Positions 9,903 to 20,549 of a stretch of 37,363 nt of DNA are shown here, piece by piece (position 1 is the stretch's first letter; the number at the start of each line of letters is the position of its first letter). The notes under the pieces were generated by a model. It saw nothing but the letters and a program-made list of their open reading frames with translations. It did no database searches and was not told the DNA's origin. Made by a program: the position numbers and the translations under genes. Source of the stretch: Tubiluchus corallicola (taxonomy: Eukaryota > Priapulida > Priapulimorpha > Priapulimorphida > Tubiluchidae); NCBI GenBank assembly GCA_030141605.1, contig JAQGDQ010000757.1, forward strand, positions 64,001 through 101,363. The letters run 5' to 3'.

Positions 9903-10669
9903 CCCTTTATGTGGCAAACAGCCCAGATTTGTGAATGATACCGCCCAGAATGAGCATCAAACTCCGGCAGCCACTTGCCATTCCCACAGGAAGTGCTGCT
10001 ATCACTCAGCCGTAAAGTCTCCTACATCTATTTTAATAAGTTTACTATTTTATTTTCATTTCATTGCATTCTAATTATTTATTGGAAATTGAAGAATTTT
10101 GACAATTACAGCCATCGATATCTTGAGTTTTGTAACTATTTTGGGTGGAACTTTTTTAGGTTGTTTCTTTATTGCCCAAGTAACCAACATTTGATTAAAC
10201 TTAATGAATGATAAAATGCATTATTTTTAAATATAAATGTCAGTTTGAGTACTACAAAATTTGAAATTTTTCCACCCTTTTCAAAGTTTTGCATTCAAAT
10301 GAGCTGTAAGCTCAAATTAATACTTTGCATATAAAATTACTTCATTCCTGTGTTATGTGAGCAACTAATCTCACACCTTGTGTTTAAAATTAAACGTACT
10401 TTCAATTTTAGAATTCCCAACCTTGCGTTCATAATGTCCTGTACGTTCAATCTTATATTTTACATTTAAAACCAGATGAATTTTTAATCTTATACTTTCA
10501 AAATATGTAGAACATTCATTTTATGCTTTGTGTGTGCCTGATAAGTTGCACTTTTGCTTATTCTCAAATAAGATTCAAATTTAAAAAAAATAATTTTTAT
10601 AAATGCACTTATAAAGTCTATTCCCCTACTTACTTTTGTCTTTGAAGATCATTATGGTACTATATGCGT

Positions 10670-10752
10670 AATTACCAGTATACATCATATGTATATACAT
10701 CATATATAGATATATAGATGTATATATACATCTTATAAGTATATAAAATATG
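10670..10752 (+). repeat. AT-rich palindromic patch
   Basis: Several overlapping tatacat/atgtata motifs (for example catcatatgtatatacatca) form short inverted repeats. Probably a decayed TA-type simple repeat. Confidence 0.5.
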
Positions 10753-11504
10753 TAGTTATTACTGCTTGTTGCTGTGCTGACAGATTATCAGATAATTCAA
10801 ATTCATATCTATCTAAATTTATTCACTATTCATGGCTCACTCAATTATGTTTTCCCTTCTCAACTTTCAAAGTTTTATTGCTCTTGTTGCTATTGCTATT
10901 AATACACCCTCCTCAATTACAGGTGAGTGTGTAAGTGACCAAATGATCGTACATGCTCCTCACACTATTTAAAAATTGTTTTATTTCAAATTTCATTAAT
11001 GTGTCTGATATGTATTTCTGATGTGTGAGATCACATTGGAAAGAGTTAAGTAGTCAAGAAGTGGAAAAAACAAGTAGCAAATTGAAATGATACTTGACGT
11101 GTTGTGTTACTAATTAACTGGATATGCTATGGCATAACTGGCATAACTATGCACCTGTATACTCTGGAAGCAAAGATACTCTGGGCCCTTGTTGTGATAA
11201 CAACTGTCAAGAGGGACCAAATTAATGCATCATTACATTTACTAGTCACTTGTCAGCATTAAATCATGGAGAAAAAGCAAACTGTGACAGTTTTACATAA
11301 ATGATTTTAAAAATTGTAGTAGTCCATCTGTATGCCCAAAAATGTTACCTTTGAATGCTAGGGCACACTGGATTATTTTCAAGAGGTGTCCCAAAAGTGT
11401 AGTTACTCTGCTGTTGTTAACATCTTTCTACTAGCTTGGGCAGTGTCTGTTTTATCATTGGAGAATCAAATAACTGTATTTGCTTTAATTTTGCAAACTT
11501 TCAG

Positions 11505-11669
11505 GAAATATCTGTAGAATTAGACTCTCGATGTGATGTGTTTGATCAGTTTGCAAAGACAGCTGAAGACCTTCCTAGTGAGTTCCCAGAAACTGATGTT
11601 AACCATTTCATTCAGGACATAACTGCCTTGAAAGAACTTTATGATTCAATTTGCATTAATATAAGTCAG
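11505..11669 (+). CDS. Exon 10: spectrin repeat helices B and C
   Basis: Phase 0 at both ends (55 codons), acceptor aactttcag, donor gtaggt at 11670. It continues helix B from exon 9 (EISVELDSRCDVFDQFAKTA), then EDLPSEFPETDVNHFIQ as loop, then DITALKELYDSICINISQ as helix C. It splices across the 2.9-kb retrotransposon-bearing intron without loss of frame. Confidence 0.75.
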
Positions 11670-11784
11670 GTAGGTTCACAACTGCGAGTATTGTTACTTT
11701 AAATAATTTTTAATTATTTATTAGCTAATTAGATTTTGATACAGGTTGACTGTGATTCCTCGATGGTTCGCCCTCTAGTGGCGA

Positions 11785-11833
11785 TTTGAAAATTAGGAAT
11801 ACCTCTAGTTTGAAAATTTGGAGTACCTCTGTG
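11785..11833 (+). repeat. Two-copy 24/25-bp tandem duplication
   Basis: tttgaaaattaggaatacct (11785) and tttgaaaatttggagtacct (11809) are adjacent diverged copies. Confidence 0.7.
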
Positions 11834-11835
11834 TT

Positions 11836-11883
11836 TAATGGTTAGCCTAGCTGCACAGAAAACAGAAGGTCTTTGGTTTGAGT
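11836..11883 (+). other. tRNA-like fragment (SINE head or tRNA pseudogene)
   Basis: aatggttagcctag resembles an A-box region, and ggtctttggtttgagtg, about 30 bases later, resembles a variable loop plus B-box (GGTTCRANNCC with changes). Stems are not complete, so it is not a functional tRNA. Confidence 0.3.
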
Positions 11884-12217
11884 GAACATTTAAATTTTGC
11901 ACTGCTTTGTGTATTTATTCGATTACCTTAGTAATTAACTTTTGTAATTAACTTTCTTATGGGTAAATTTGTTTGTGTTGTTCTGGTTAGCATAGCTTTT
12001 TGCTTTGCGTTTAAATGTGCACTCTGTTGTAAACATTTTTCAATGACTTTTAGGAGCTCTTACCAACTTCATGTACTAGCAAACTAGAAAGCCTGAAAAG
12101 TTTGTTACTTTGTTGGGATGAAATGAATGCTAATAGTTATTTACTAATTCTGCGTAGATAAGGGTTTTTTGTTAAAATAATGGATTACTTGGTAAAAAAT
12201 GTCTATATTTTCTTCAG

Positions 12218-12373
12218 TTGTCGGAGCAGTTGACGGAGGCACTGAAACAGCGACACTCTGATGCCATGGCTGCGGTGCAGTCGTGGTTAGATGCACACAG
12301 CGATAACTTTGCTTGGTGTTCCGAATCATCTTCTAATAAACAAGATGTGTCAGCAAAACTTGCTGCTATTTTA
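12218..12373 (+). CDS. Exon 11: spectrin repeat helix A
   Basis: Phase 0 at both ends (52 codons), acceptor ttttcttcag, donor gtaagt at 12374. It encodes LSEQLTEALKQRHSDAMAAV then QSWLDAHSDNFAWCSESSSN. The QSWLDAH element matches the conserved Trp of helix A, and the Ser-rich part is a likely A-B loop. The short frame past the donor is intronic. Confidence 0.75.
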
Positions 12374-13168
12374 GTAAGTGCAATACACTACATTTACGTA
12401 ATATTCGTCTATTTAGTTCTGCTAACTGTGACAAATTACTGTGTTAAGTACCACATACTATTTATAGTTAAATTGCAGTTAGGATTTTACGTATTCACTT
12501 TTTATGCTTTGCACTGGAAAAAGCAGTTTCTGATATATAAGAAATTGAGAAGTATTAACGTTCAGGTATTATAGTTACTAGAAAGGCTGTGCGAGCTTCA
12601 TTTGCTTTTACTTTTGCATCACTATTTGCTACGTTCACATATACTTCTTTCTCTCTTCCTCTGTCGCTTCCCCTTTCTGTCTATCACTCTTTTTCTCTCA
12701 CCTCTCTACATCTCTCTTTTTTTCATTCTAATCATTTAGCCATTCCCTATGAAATTTAGCATTAAAAGCAATGCATCTAATAATTAGAATGCACTGCTTT
12801 TGTCATTGTTGGCCTCATGCAGCTTGAAGAATTGAAACAATGCCTAGATATGAAAAAATCCATCATATTTAAGACAAAAATAATTTTTTTGAAAAACGAG
12901 TGCTGTCACCCTTCAGGCCATGACAGATAACTGATATGTAGGTAAACCCAGAGTCCAGAGGTCTAACAATTTCAAACAGGTGTTGTTTCGTTTGCTGTAT
13001 TATACCAAGAAGCTGTATGAGAAACCACAGTCTTTAGTGTTTTTTTAATACCAAAAAGATAATTGTCTTTTGTGGAAGAATGGCCGTCAGATACTTACAA
13101 TAATTGCTAGTTATTTGTGCAGCCTTAAGTGGTAGTTACTGACACTAATCTAACTCCATTCATTACAG
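12374..13168 (+). other. Intron 11
   Basis: Donor gtaagt and acceptor cattacag. It contains a polypyrimidine CT-rich stretch at about 12,640-12,728, too far from the acceptor to be its tract. Nothing else is recognised. Confidence 0.65.
12640..12728 (+). repeat. CT-rich low-complexity tract
   Basis: Nearly all pyrimidine, for example ctttctctcttcctctgtcg, with scattered purines. Confidence 0.75.
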
Positions 13169-13495
13169 GAATTGAGTAAAATGCTTCCAGATGGTAAGAG
13201 GAAAGTTACCGATTTAGCTCATTCTGTTGATGCACTTTCTTTCGTTTGTGATGAGGAGCAGTCAACAGCTCTTCTTGATGAGCGAGACAACCTCCGCGAA
13301 TCCGTGGACACATTTTGCACCGAAGTTCAGATGCTTTCTGTTGAGCTTGGGTTATCTCTTAATGCCGTGAATAAATTTGATGAGCAATGCGAAAAGTTAC
13401 AGGAATGGCTTAACAATGCAGAGAAGAAGCTCTCTACAGCTTCCGCCCTACAGGCTGACTTAGAAACTAAGCAAGAGCAATTGGATTATTTTCAA
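13169..13495 (+). CDS. Exon 12: full-length spectrin repeat segment
   Basis: Phase 0 at both ends (109 codons), acceptor cattacag, donor gtaata at 13496. Residues 1-30 (ELSKMLPDGKRKVTDLAHSV) finish helix B. Residues about 35-70 (EEQSTALLDERDNLRESVDT) form helix C leading into the next repeat. CEKLQEWLNNAEKKLSTAS near residues 77-95 is a textbook helix A with Trp, of the dystrophin/nesprin/spectraplakin type. This is one of the clearest spectrin signatures in the window. Confidence 0.82.
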
Positions 13496-14757
13496 GTAAT
13501 ATTATTCTAAGTACTTTGTTAACTAATTACAAAAAATATCAAATCATAGACTTTTAGATGTGGAACAGTAATAAGCCATAATGAAATGTCTAAATATAAT
13601 TAGCATGTAAAAATCTGTTATTGAGATAAGGCCAGTTAATTTGATTACATTGAAACACATTAATTCACCTGATATGTTACCTTTCTTTACTTTGCATTGA
13701 TGGAGGATAATTTTTATAAAGGCATTTTATTTTGAATAGCTTTTCTTTTGTTTATGCTACAAAGGAAGACTTATAAGGTGAGCAGCAAGCACTCTTAGGT
13801 TTAAGTTGTCATTTCCAACAGTATACGTATTATTTATTATAAACGATGTTTGCGACTTTATAATTACGAAAAACAAATTTACCCACAGAAATGGATATTT
13901 TGGTTATTGAACAAGATTGCTGCTGATAAATTTTGTTGTCATGACTGTCTGGGTAACTAGAAATCTGAAAAAATCTATGTTTTGAGTGCCTCTTTCCAAA
14001 CGTTCTAAATGCTACACTTATTGGACGGAATATCATTATGCACAGCAGTGATAGCATTAAAACATCATCTAAATTATTAACATCATTACACTTGTAAAAT
14101 GATTTTGATTGCCAGAAGATCATTTAACAAATCTGCTTCTCTGTGTAAATTAGAAAAACGAGTGTTCAATAATATTCCACTGATTCTCATTTAACGTATT
14201 TTTGATATACTTATTTCTTTAGCATTAACAGCACCAGAGTGCTAAAATTTCATGAAATCAGTTCAGAAAGTGGTTATCCTTTAATTTCTTTAATTTAATA
14301 AGCCTTCTCGTAGTTTTGCTGTATGCACGTGCAGTTGCTTTTGGTCAAAGGATAAGTGAACGCAGCATGTCTTAACTGCTACTGTTGTGTGACCTTACCC
14401 ATGCAACTACAAGTAGCTGAAATGGGTGAAAAACGTGATTATTTTTGTAATTATGCTACACGTGTATAGTTTAAACTAACAAGTTATTCTCATCCAAAAC
14501 CAGATAGTAAAATAGCAGCAGCAATCCATGTAAAATGAAATAACTGAAGCAAAAAATTAAGCCAAGAAGTGTTACTATTACAATAGTGTGGCCACAAGGC
14601 ATTGTCAAGTGTAAACAAATGCGTTGTTTGGTTCCGACAACATCGTTAGGTTCACCTAACATTTGACCTTTTCACAATCATCCCCAATCCCTGTAACTGT
14701 GAAAAAGCTTATTGCTGTACATTTTTCAGATTAAGGTTAATCTGCTGATTCTTGCAG
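13496..14757 (+). other. Intron 12
   Basis: Donor gtaata and acceptor attcttgcag. AT-rich; short antisense open frames near 13,830 and 14,471 show no codon or protein signal. I see no element. Confidence 0.65.
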
Positions 14758-14910
14758 AGTTTTAATAGCGAAGTCGCAATTCGAGAACGAGTCCTCGAGG
14801 AACTTTTCTTCGATGGTGAGGCTCTTGATGCTCAGTTACCAGAACATTGTGCAGGCACGATAGTTGACCAGCTTTCGACTAGATATCAGTTTGTGTATTC
14901 AACTGTACAG
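14758..14910 (+). CDS. Exon 13: spectrin repeat helices B and C
   Basis: Phase 0 at both ends (51 codons), acceptor cttgcag, donor gtttgt at 14911. It encodes SFNSEVAIRERVLEELFFDG (helix B), EALDAQLPEHCAG as loop and TIVDQLSTRYQFVYSTVQ as helix C with aromatic positions in place of the usual Trp. Confidence 0.75.
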
Positions 14911-15313
14911 GTTTGTAAAACCAGTGTAATTCATTCAGATGGTAAACTTATAAAGGTTGGATAGTTTTAATCATTATAATCGCTTTATTCATTAATGTCA
15001 GGCATTATTATTAATGATGCTACAAACCTACAATTAATGAAACCTGGATACCAAACTTGAAAGACAGAAAATGTGAAAAGCCTGGATTTGAACCAAGGAG
15101 CTTCTGTTAACAAGGCAGATATTCTACCTTAGACCACTAAGTCACCACACTCCTCAGTCTGACTTTTAGGATGCGTTTAAATGAAAGCATGTAGTTAAGA
15201 AAGAAACTGAAAAAATTGTGTGTTGGTAAACATTCTGAATAAATGAACAACAAAAAAGTAATTTAGTGCTTCACATTCCAGACAATTTAAAATAATATTA
15301 TTGCTTTCTACAG
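14911..15313 (+). other. Intron 13
   Basis: Donor gtttgt and acceptor tttctacag. It contains the best tRNA-like fragment of the window, on the minus strand. Confidence 0.65.
15076..15151 (-). other. tRNA-like sequence, minus strand (tRNA pseudogene or SINE head)
   Basis: Read on the minus strand: GTGACTTAGTGGTCTAAGG is an A-box/D-arm match, TCTGC...CAGA can form an anticodon stem, and CTTGGTTCAAATCCAGG is a good T-arm with a B-box (GGTTCAAATCC). The acceptor arms do not pair and the anticodon loop is not standard, so a decayed tRNA gene or tRNA-derived SINE is more likely than a working tRNA. Confidence 0.45.
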
Positions 15314-15463
15314 GCGAATGTTAAAGACTGCACTGCAAATGTTGACGAACACAATGAGTACTTAGAAGTTTATAAATCACTGGAACTGTGGCTCAATACT
15401 GCTGAGGCTACCCTTGCTGCAAGGGATGGAATGTCACCAGAAGAGGAGGAAAGACGTGTACAG
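15314..15463 (+). CDS. Exon 14: spectrin repeat, C helix into next A helix
   Basis: Phase 0 at both ends (50 codons), acceptor tttctacag, donor gtcagc at 15464. It encodes ANVKDCTANVDEHNEYLEVY then KSLELWLNTAEATLAARDGM. LELWLNTAEATL is a strong helix A match, similar to that in exon 12, followed by an acidic linker (SPEEEERRVQ). Confidence 0.78.
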
Positions 15464-16131
15464 GTCAGCAAAAATATCCACTACAGTATCCCATTTAATT
15501 AGTGTACAAATATTTATCTCACCATCATACACATATTTTGCTGCACAGGAATCTACACAGTTCTCACAAGAATTCTGTACAATTTGTCACAATAAAACCG
15601 AATTTAGCATTCTTTGAAAGGCTACTTTTTGTCAGGTAAGGTCGGCTTGTAAGCTTGGCGGGGCTTCTGTACCTAAGAAGAGTTTGCTGTATTAACAGAC
15701 ACCCCGTTCCTGTAACGAATATGTTCTTTTTTTAGTATTCTTGAATTTGTGACAAGCTTGCACAATATTATTTCATCAACATAGTAGTCTCTGAAGTGAA
15801 ACAGAGGGGTTTGTTGCTTTTGTTATTGTAGGGGTTACTTGTGATATGTGTGAATAATTTCCAGCTTATTTTAAATTGATTTTTAGAGGGTGGTCATGGT
15901 TTTTTAGACGCTTTACCTAACTGGACCATTTCGAAAGTTTTGGTGTGGAACCCTTTACCTACATTACATCAATTTAGCAATTGCTTAAAGGACTGTCCCA
16001 GATAGTTGTTTTTCATGGCTTTACTAGCTAGAGCTTTGTTATACCATCTCAGTTTTTGTGAGCTTCAGTTAATATTGTTGTCAAGTTTTTCATAATTTTT
16101 GTATTGGTATTTGTATTACTACATTTTGTAG
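15464..16131 (+). other. Intron 14
   Basis: Donor gtcagc and acceptor cattttgtag. A slightly richer patch at about 15,635-15,720 has no recognisable identity. Otherwise nothing. Confidence 0.65.
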
Positions 16132-16398
16132 GAGTTGTCAGTGAGCATGGACACGGGTCTTGCTGCTTATAATGCAGCAGTTTCCCTCGGTGAGAAGCTC
16201 TATTCTAACACTAATCCTTCGGGATGTGAAGTCATCAGCCAACAGCTTGGTTCTTTTCACGCACGCTGGGAGGCTTTGCAATTAAAGTTTGATGAAGCTG
16301 GACTGGCTTTCGAGGCATTGCTGGTGCCAGCTGCTAAACCACAGATGCAAGTGGCACTAGATGCATCTCCTAAAGTAGAACAACTTCAGTCAGAAGAG
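16132..16398 (+). CDS. Exon 15: spectrin repeat helices B and C
   Basis: Phase 0 at both ends (89 codons), acceptor ttttgtag, donor gtaaca at 16399. Residues 1-25 (ELSVSMDTGLAAYNAAVSLG) are helix B, NTNPSGCEVI the loop, and SQQLGSFHARWEALQLKFDE a canonical helix C with Trp. The end (LVPAAKPQMQVALDASPKVE) is Pro/Ala-rich, more like an inter-repeat linker. Confidence 0.8.
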
Positions 16399-17023
16399 GT
16401 AACAAGTCTTTTAAACTATCTTGTGACTTCTTGTTGTTATTGCAATTTATTACGAAAGTGGTATTCTATGACTTTGCTCACTGTCTGCTAAAAATAGAAC
16501 TTTTTACCCCACTAGTTGTAGATAATAAAATTTTATTGCACATACACCTTCAATTATTAAAAGTAAACGAAGCTGCTAAAATGTATACTTTAGACTTTGT
16601 TTAAGTTAATTTCTGTAGTGTTAGCCCTTAAGTTTTAAAATTTGTCGAAACTGCTTCACGTGTCGTTGTCAATTTTTTCTCTTTTGCTGGGCTTCACATG
16701 CAGCTTTTTTAATTTAAGGAGCTGAGCACGTAAAATTTTATTTTGTTGTTGGATGCCCAATCAAATTTTAGGTATTTGGTGCATTTATTCCACAAGAGTG
16801 TGAATTCAAATCCAGTAGCATGATTATAATATAGTCATGCAAATTTATGTTTTTCTTCCAGGACTCTACTATCTATTAATACTTACCTGGAATCCAAAGA
16901 CATCAGCTGATTGACTGACTGCTGGACTTTGTTGATCTTTTTTTTGCATTGCGTAACATTTATGTTGTGTTGTTGTGTTTGCTTGCTGTGATTGTTGTCA
17001 GTTTTCTGTTGTGCTTTTTACAG
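16399..17023 (+). other. Intron 15
   Basis: Donor gtaaca and acceptor gctttttacag. No recognisable content beyond AT/T-rich sequence. Confidence 0.65.
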
Positions 17024-17140
17024 GCAATGAGCATTAGTCAGGACATTTGTGAACTTGCATCTATGGTAGAACAAAGCATGATGAAATTTAGTGAGAAATT
17101 TGCTCTGTCCAAAGTCATAGAAGCTGAACAAGAACATCAG
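17024..17140 (+). CDS. Exon 16: short helical exon
   Basis: Phase 0 at both ends (39 codons), acceptor ttttacag, donor gtaaaa at 17141. It encodes AMSISQDICELASMVEQSMM then KFSEKFALSKVIEAEQEHQ, one amphipathic helix. It is short enough to be skipped without a frame change. Confidence 0.72.
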
Positions 17141-17580
17141 GTAAAATAAACGCTTGTGTAGGTTAAAAATCAACGAAAGTTATTGATTGAAAAATTAATA
17201 ACTGGCTTCAAATAAGTTTAAATTTGGCTAAAAAAATGAATAATTCCTAAATCAATCTGTTGGAATATGTCCTTATTAGTGAAATGAAATAAAATTGCAT
17301 AAGTGATTGTCATTCCCATTATAATTTAATTTATGTAATATTTTACATTTATGTAAAACTCCGTAAACTTACCAATCTATCATTTTGTGTATAAGCTTCA
17401 AAAAGTCTAGCAAGGACTTATCGTTTCATTGTTTTGAACTATTATTGCAATGACTTACAGCTGTCCTATTAGTGTGGTTTTTCTTATTGTTCAGGTTCTG
17501 CTGACTGCATTTTCACGTTGTTTTCTACATATTATTCCTTAGTGCTTGAAAAAGACTCTTGCTTCACATGGTTGTTACAG
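17141..17580 (+). other. Intron 16
   Basis: Donor gtaaaa and acceptor ttgttacag. A second acceptor-like ttgttcag followed by gttctgctgactg lies at about 17,487, resembling the true one. Its frame stops after about 15 codons. Confidence 0.62.
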
Positions 17581-17709
17581 GTTCTGTGCAAAGATGTTTC
17601 TGTTTTACGTGAAAAGTTTGTCGAAATTGAACTTCAAGTCATTCAGCAGTTGTCTGATGAGCTTGACGTTAAAAATAAAGTTTCATCTCTAGACATGCAA
17701 ATCTCACAA
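17581..17709 (+). CDS. Exon 17: helical segment (repeat helices B/C)
   Basis: Phase 0 at both ends (43 codons), acceptor gttgttacag, donor gtacgt at 17710. It encodes VLCKDVSVLREKFVEIELQV then IQQLSDELDVKNKVSSLDMQ, a heptad-patterned helical exon consistent with a spectrin-like bundle. No Trp is present. Confidence 0.73.
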
Positions 17710-18505
17710 GTACGTTATTTGTGACACAAAAGTTAATTGTAGAATTAGAAAAAATGTCAGTTATTATTAGCTTTGTGCTAAATCGTATCAAATATTTTTA
17801 GTAAACACATTTTTATCATTCGTAGACCTGGTCTCTGGACGTTAATCAACTCTTGAAAAGTTTATAGCAAACTATATAGAATAGAGCTCAGTTAATTTTT
17901 TAAATTTTACTTACAGTTTTTTTTGTCTTTTTGCTGTCTTCACTGTTTACTTATTCATCTGTTCTAGACTTTTAATTAGTCAGTAGTGGCTAGTTGCTTT
18001 AGTTAGTACTGTAGAATTTTGCAAACAGTTACTTTGCAAAAAACTAAATGTTTTGTGTTGAATGTTCTACTAAAACTTTTTAATTATAGTCAGTATTCGT
18101 GAATTGCTGTAATTTTTATAACTTTGAATGTGTGTAAATTAACTTTATGTTGTGTGTTAATTTTATATTTTATGTTTTGCTGCTAGGTTGGATGAATAAA
18201 TCAAACAAAATTACAAAATTATCCAAATTATAGGTTTCAACATAAAATAATTTTCAATTTTTTGTTCAATTAGGCAAATGCTTTTGCTAGAATGAAGCTC
18301 GTGTGTTGTACATTATCTTTAATTTTTTTATTACAATTATAATTTTTTAAGAAATTAGTTTTGAGTTTTTTGCTGTGTTGTCATTTACAGAGTTTTTTTG
18401 CTCATATCTACTGTATCCGTTTCTAGATATTAAAGAACTGTTTTAATTGTATTACCTTGTTGAGGTGTCATCTAAAGACAGACATTAAAAAAATGAATTG
18501 CATAG
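17710..18505 (+). other. Intron 17
   Basis: Donor gtacgt and acceptor ttgcatag. Strongly T-rich; nothing recognised. Confidence 0.65.
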
Positions 18506-18685
18506 GTGGAAAATGTAGCTGACATTAAAAGAAAGCACTTGAGTGAAGCTAAAGAAGTGTGGAATCTGTACGAGGAATTTTGCTCTTCCACCAGTGAATG
18601 GAGGAAAAACTTGGAAAATGTTATTTTCACGGATGTGTCAGTCGATGATTCTAAGCACCTTGAACTACAGCTAAAGCAACATGAG
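18506..18685 (+). CDS. Exon 18: spectrin repeat helix A
   Basis: Phase 0 at both ends (60 codons), acceptor cataG at 18505, donor gttgtt at 18686, again with T at the third intron position. It encodes VENVADIKRKHLSEAKEVWN, LYEEFCSSTSEWRKNLENVI and a loop (FTDVSVDDSKHLELQLKQHE). Two Trp residues, in KEVWNLYEEF and TSEWRKNLE, are placed like the end of helix C and the following helix A. Confidence 0.74.
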
Positions 18686-19636
18686 GTTGTTTATAATTTA
18701 TAATTCTCATCAAAGATGTTTGTCTCCGAACATTCTTAAAGGAAAACAGGATAATTTTTCATTTTTAATATCCTACCCCATCGTGAAGTATGGTAAAATA
18801 ATGCCCAAGCCATTTCTCATAATTAAACAATAGCTTAGAAATTGAATTGACCTACTAATGATGACATCACAACCGAAGACAATTTTTAACAGCACAAACA
18901 TTTCATGAGTGTTTGTGAAAACGAAAATTGAACTATAGTACTACTGTACAACATTCAGTGTGATATATAAAAACTTGGCAAATTTTAAGTAAAATTAAAA
19001 GCAAAATTACCATTCTGTGATAATAATTCGTTCAGATAACTCAGTCTTGAAAATATAGTGTTTCCTTTCAATATTTTATTGGGTAGATTGTTTTGAGCCA
19101 TAGTTTAAGATTGGGTCCGGTTTTCTTTTAAATTTCATAGTCGTATGACTGGGTTTAAGGTCGAGTAGCCTCATGTGTTTTTGACCACCTGGGTTCCATA
19201 CTCTCTTTGGTTTCATTTGCTGATTTGGGTTGTTTACCTCGTAGAGGGGGATATATGCTCAGCCGAATTGGCTAAGACAGCTCTGCCGGATCATCTTAGA
19301 AGGTTATCGTTGTTATCGACCTAGGCTCCGGTCATGCCACAAACATTACTTTGAGTAGGCCTTGCTATTCAATGCTGCTCCTAGTGCTCAGCATGTAAAA
19401 TGAAAAGTGCTGAAATATATAAAAATTTCTGTTGTGTCAAACACTTGTTCAGTTTTTTTCAATTAATATACACCAGCATTGTTATTTTTATTATATTAAG
19501 TTTACTAATAGACTGCAGTTCTATAGTATTGAATGTGTAATCCGTGGTATAGGATTTATAAGATAATGAGTACAAGCTTTCTAAGCACCAGAGTTTCAAT
19601 TAGTAATAAAAATAATTAGTAAGGTTTTTTTGTTAG
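18686..19636 (+). other. Intron 18
   Basis: Donor gttgtt and acceptor tttgttag. A base-richer island at about 19,130-19,390 includes a tRNA-like segment (separate entry). The remainder is AT-rich. Confidence 0.62.
19257..19338 (+). other. Possible class-II tRNA-like or SINE-head fragment
   Basis: agccgaattggctaagacag resembles the D-arm of Leu-type tRNAs, an inverted repeat (ctaaga at 19272, tcttag at 19294) follows, and ctccggtcatgcc is a poor B-box. It sits in a base-richer island and may be a SINE remnant. Weak evidence. Confidence 0.22.
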
Positions 19637-19777
19637 GTTATTCTCTTCGAATCTGTACAACTTTTGCAAAAGTTGGAGCACCTAAACAACACTGTAGACC
19701 AGCTTACGATTTTTCCTGATATTAATGTTGTTGGGGAAAAGGTGAGGCTATCCGAAATGAACAAAGAAATAACTGAG
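19637..19777 (+). CDS. Exon 19: spectrin repeat helix B/C
   Basis: Phase 0 at both ends (47 codons), acceptor tttttttgttag, donor gtaatt at 19778. It encodes VILFESVQLLQKLEHLNNTV, a helix, then DQLTIFPDINVVGEK as loop, then VRLSEMNKEITE, which continues into LKTSLEQRNATLKEKLVAMQ at the start of exon 20. Confidence 0.75.
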
Positions 19778-20549
19778 GTAATTTTAAATACAACTTGTTA
19801 ATAAAATCCGGCATTTTTTTGTTTTTGTTTAATACTGAAATTATTGTGACATGACATACATGACATTTCGTCCTATACGCAAGACCTTCACAAGCAGTCA
19901 TGCATTTTCTTTTTCAAATCTCTTTATTTTAAAACCAGTTCAATTATTGCTGATCAGTCACTCCGAAGACAGATTTGTCTGTTTTAAACCTTTTAACGTG
20001 TCAGTGTTTTGTCAAGTGATTTTACATAAAAAAAGTTAGTTCTGCATTTTTAACTAAGAAATATTTTAAAGTATTGTAAATGTTACTCTTACTCTTATTA
20101 CAGGGATGTCATTGTATGTTACTTAAAAATACTTTGTTTTGATTTCATTTATAATCCAAATTTTATTGCAACTTTAGAGACTTTTGGCCGTGTAAACTAT
20201 GTTAAATAAAAAATAAATTTATTCATTTCAGGAAGGTCATAAACCTACAGATGAGAAAGTCTCACATATAAGATGAAACGTTCTGTGTATCATATGCACT
20301 GTAATTTTAAATACCTCTTCTTTTTTGTTATTGCTATGTCAAAAAATGACATGCAGTAAACTGATTTCACAGCTTTGTAGCCATGCATAATATTTGATAT
20401 TTAATTACTAATGTTCCCTCTGTGGCTTAAAAGAAGATACAAAATGTTGCATATCACTTTTTGTGTTGTACCTAAAGTGTATCCTATTAAAAATGGCCCA
20501 AAATAAGTGAAAACTAAATTTAGTATTCCGAGCATATTTTTCATTTCAG
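19778..20549 (+). other. Intron 19
   Basis: Donor gtaatt and acceptor tttcatttcag. It includes a possible alternative terminal exon at 20,232-20,276 (separate entry). The rest is AT-rich. Confidence 0.62.
20232..20276 (+). CDS. Possible alternative terminal mini-exon
   Basis: A strong acceptor (ttattcatttcag ending at 20231) is followed in phase 0, matching the end of exon 19, by 14 codons EGHKPTDEKVSHIR and a TGA. An ATTAAA lies downstream at about 20,487. If used, it would end the protein after the spectrin repeats and omit the acidic and repetitive parts. It could equally be a chance acceptor. Confidence 0.25.
   Translation, partial: EGHKPTDEKVSHIR

Larger units (their letters stand above)
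8621..11504 (+). other. Intron 9 (longest intron, carries a retrotransposon remnant)
   Basis: Donor gtacat and acceptor actttcag. It contains a tgtgtatta microsatellite, a truncated antisense LTR retrotransposon, a TA microsatellite and an AT-rich palindromic patch. Bases 9700-10,020 look richer than the surroundings and might be another old insertion. From 10,100 to 11,500 nothing is recognisable. Confidence 0.65.
11670..12217 (+). other. Intron 10
   Basis: Donor gtaggt and acceptor ttcttcag. It holds a 25-bp tandem duplication immediately followed by a tRNA-like fragment (separate entries). Confidence 0.65.

Noticed and set aside
9741-10211. Several short + strand frames near the TA microsatellite
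   Set aside because: Contain Tyr-Ile runs from the (TA)n tract; no other coding signal.
13830-14662. Minus-strand frames in intron 12
   Set aside because: Short, AT-biased, no recognisable protein feature.
17496-17543. Duplicate acceptor-like site upstream of exon 17
   Set aside because: It looks similar to the true acceptor, but the frame stops after about 15 codons.
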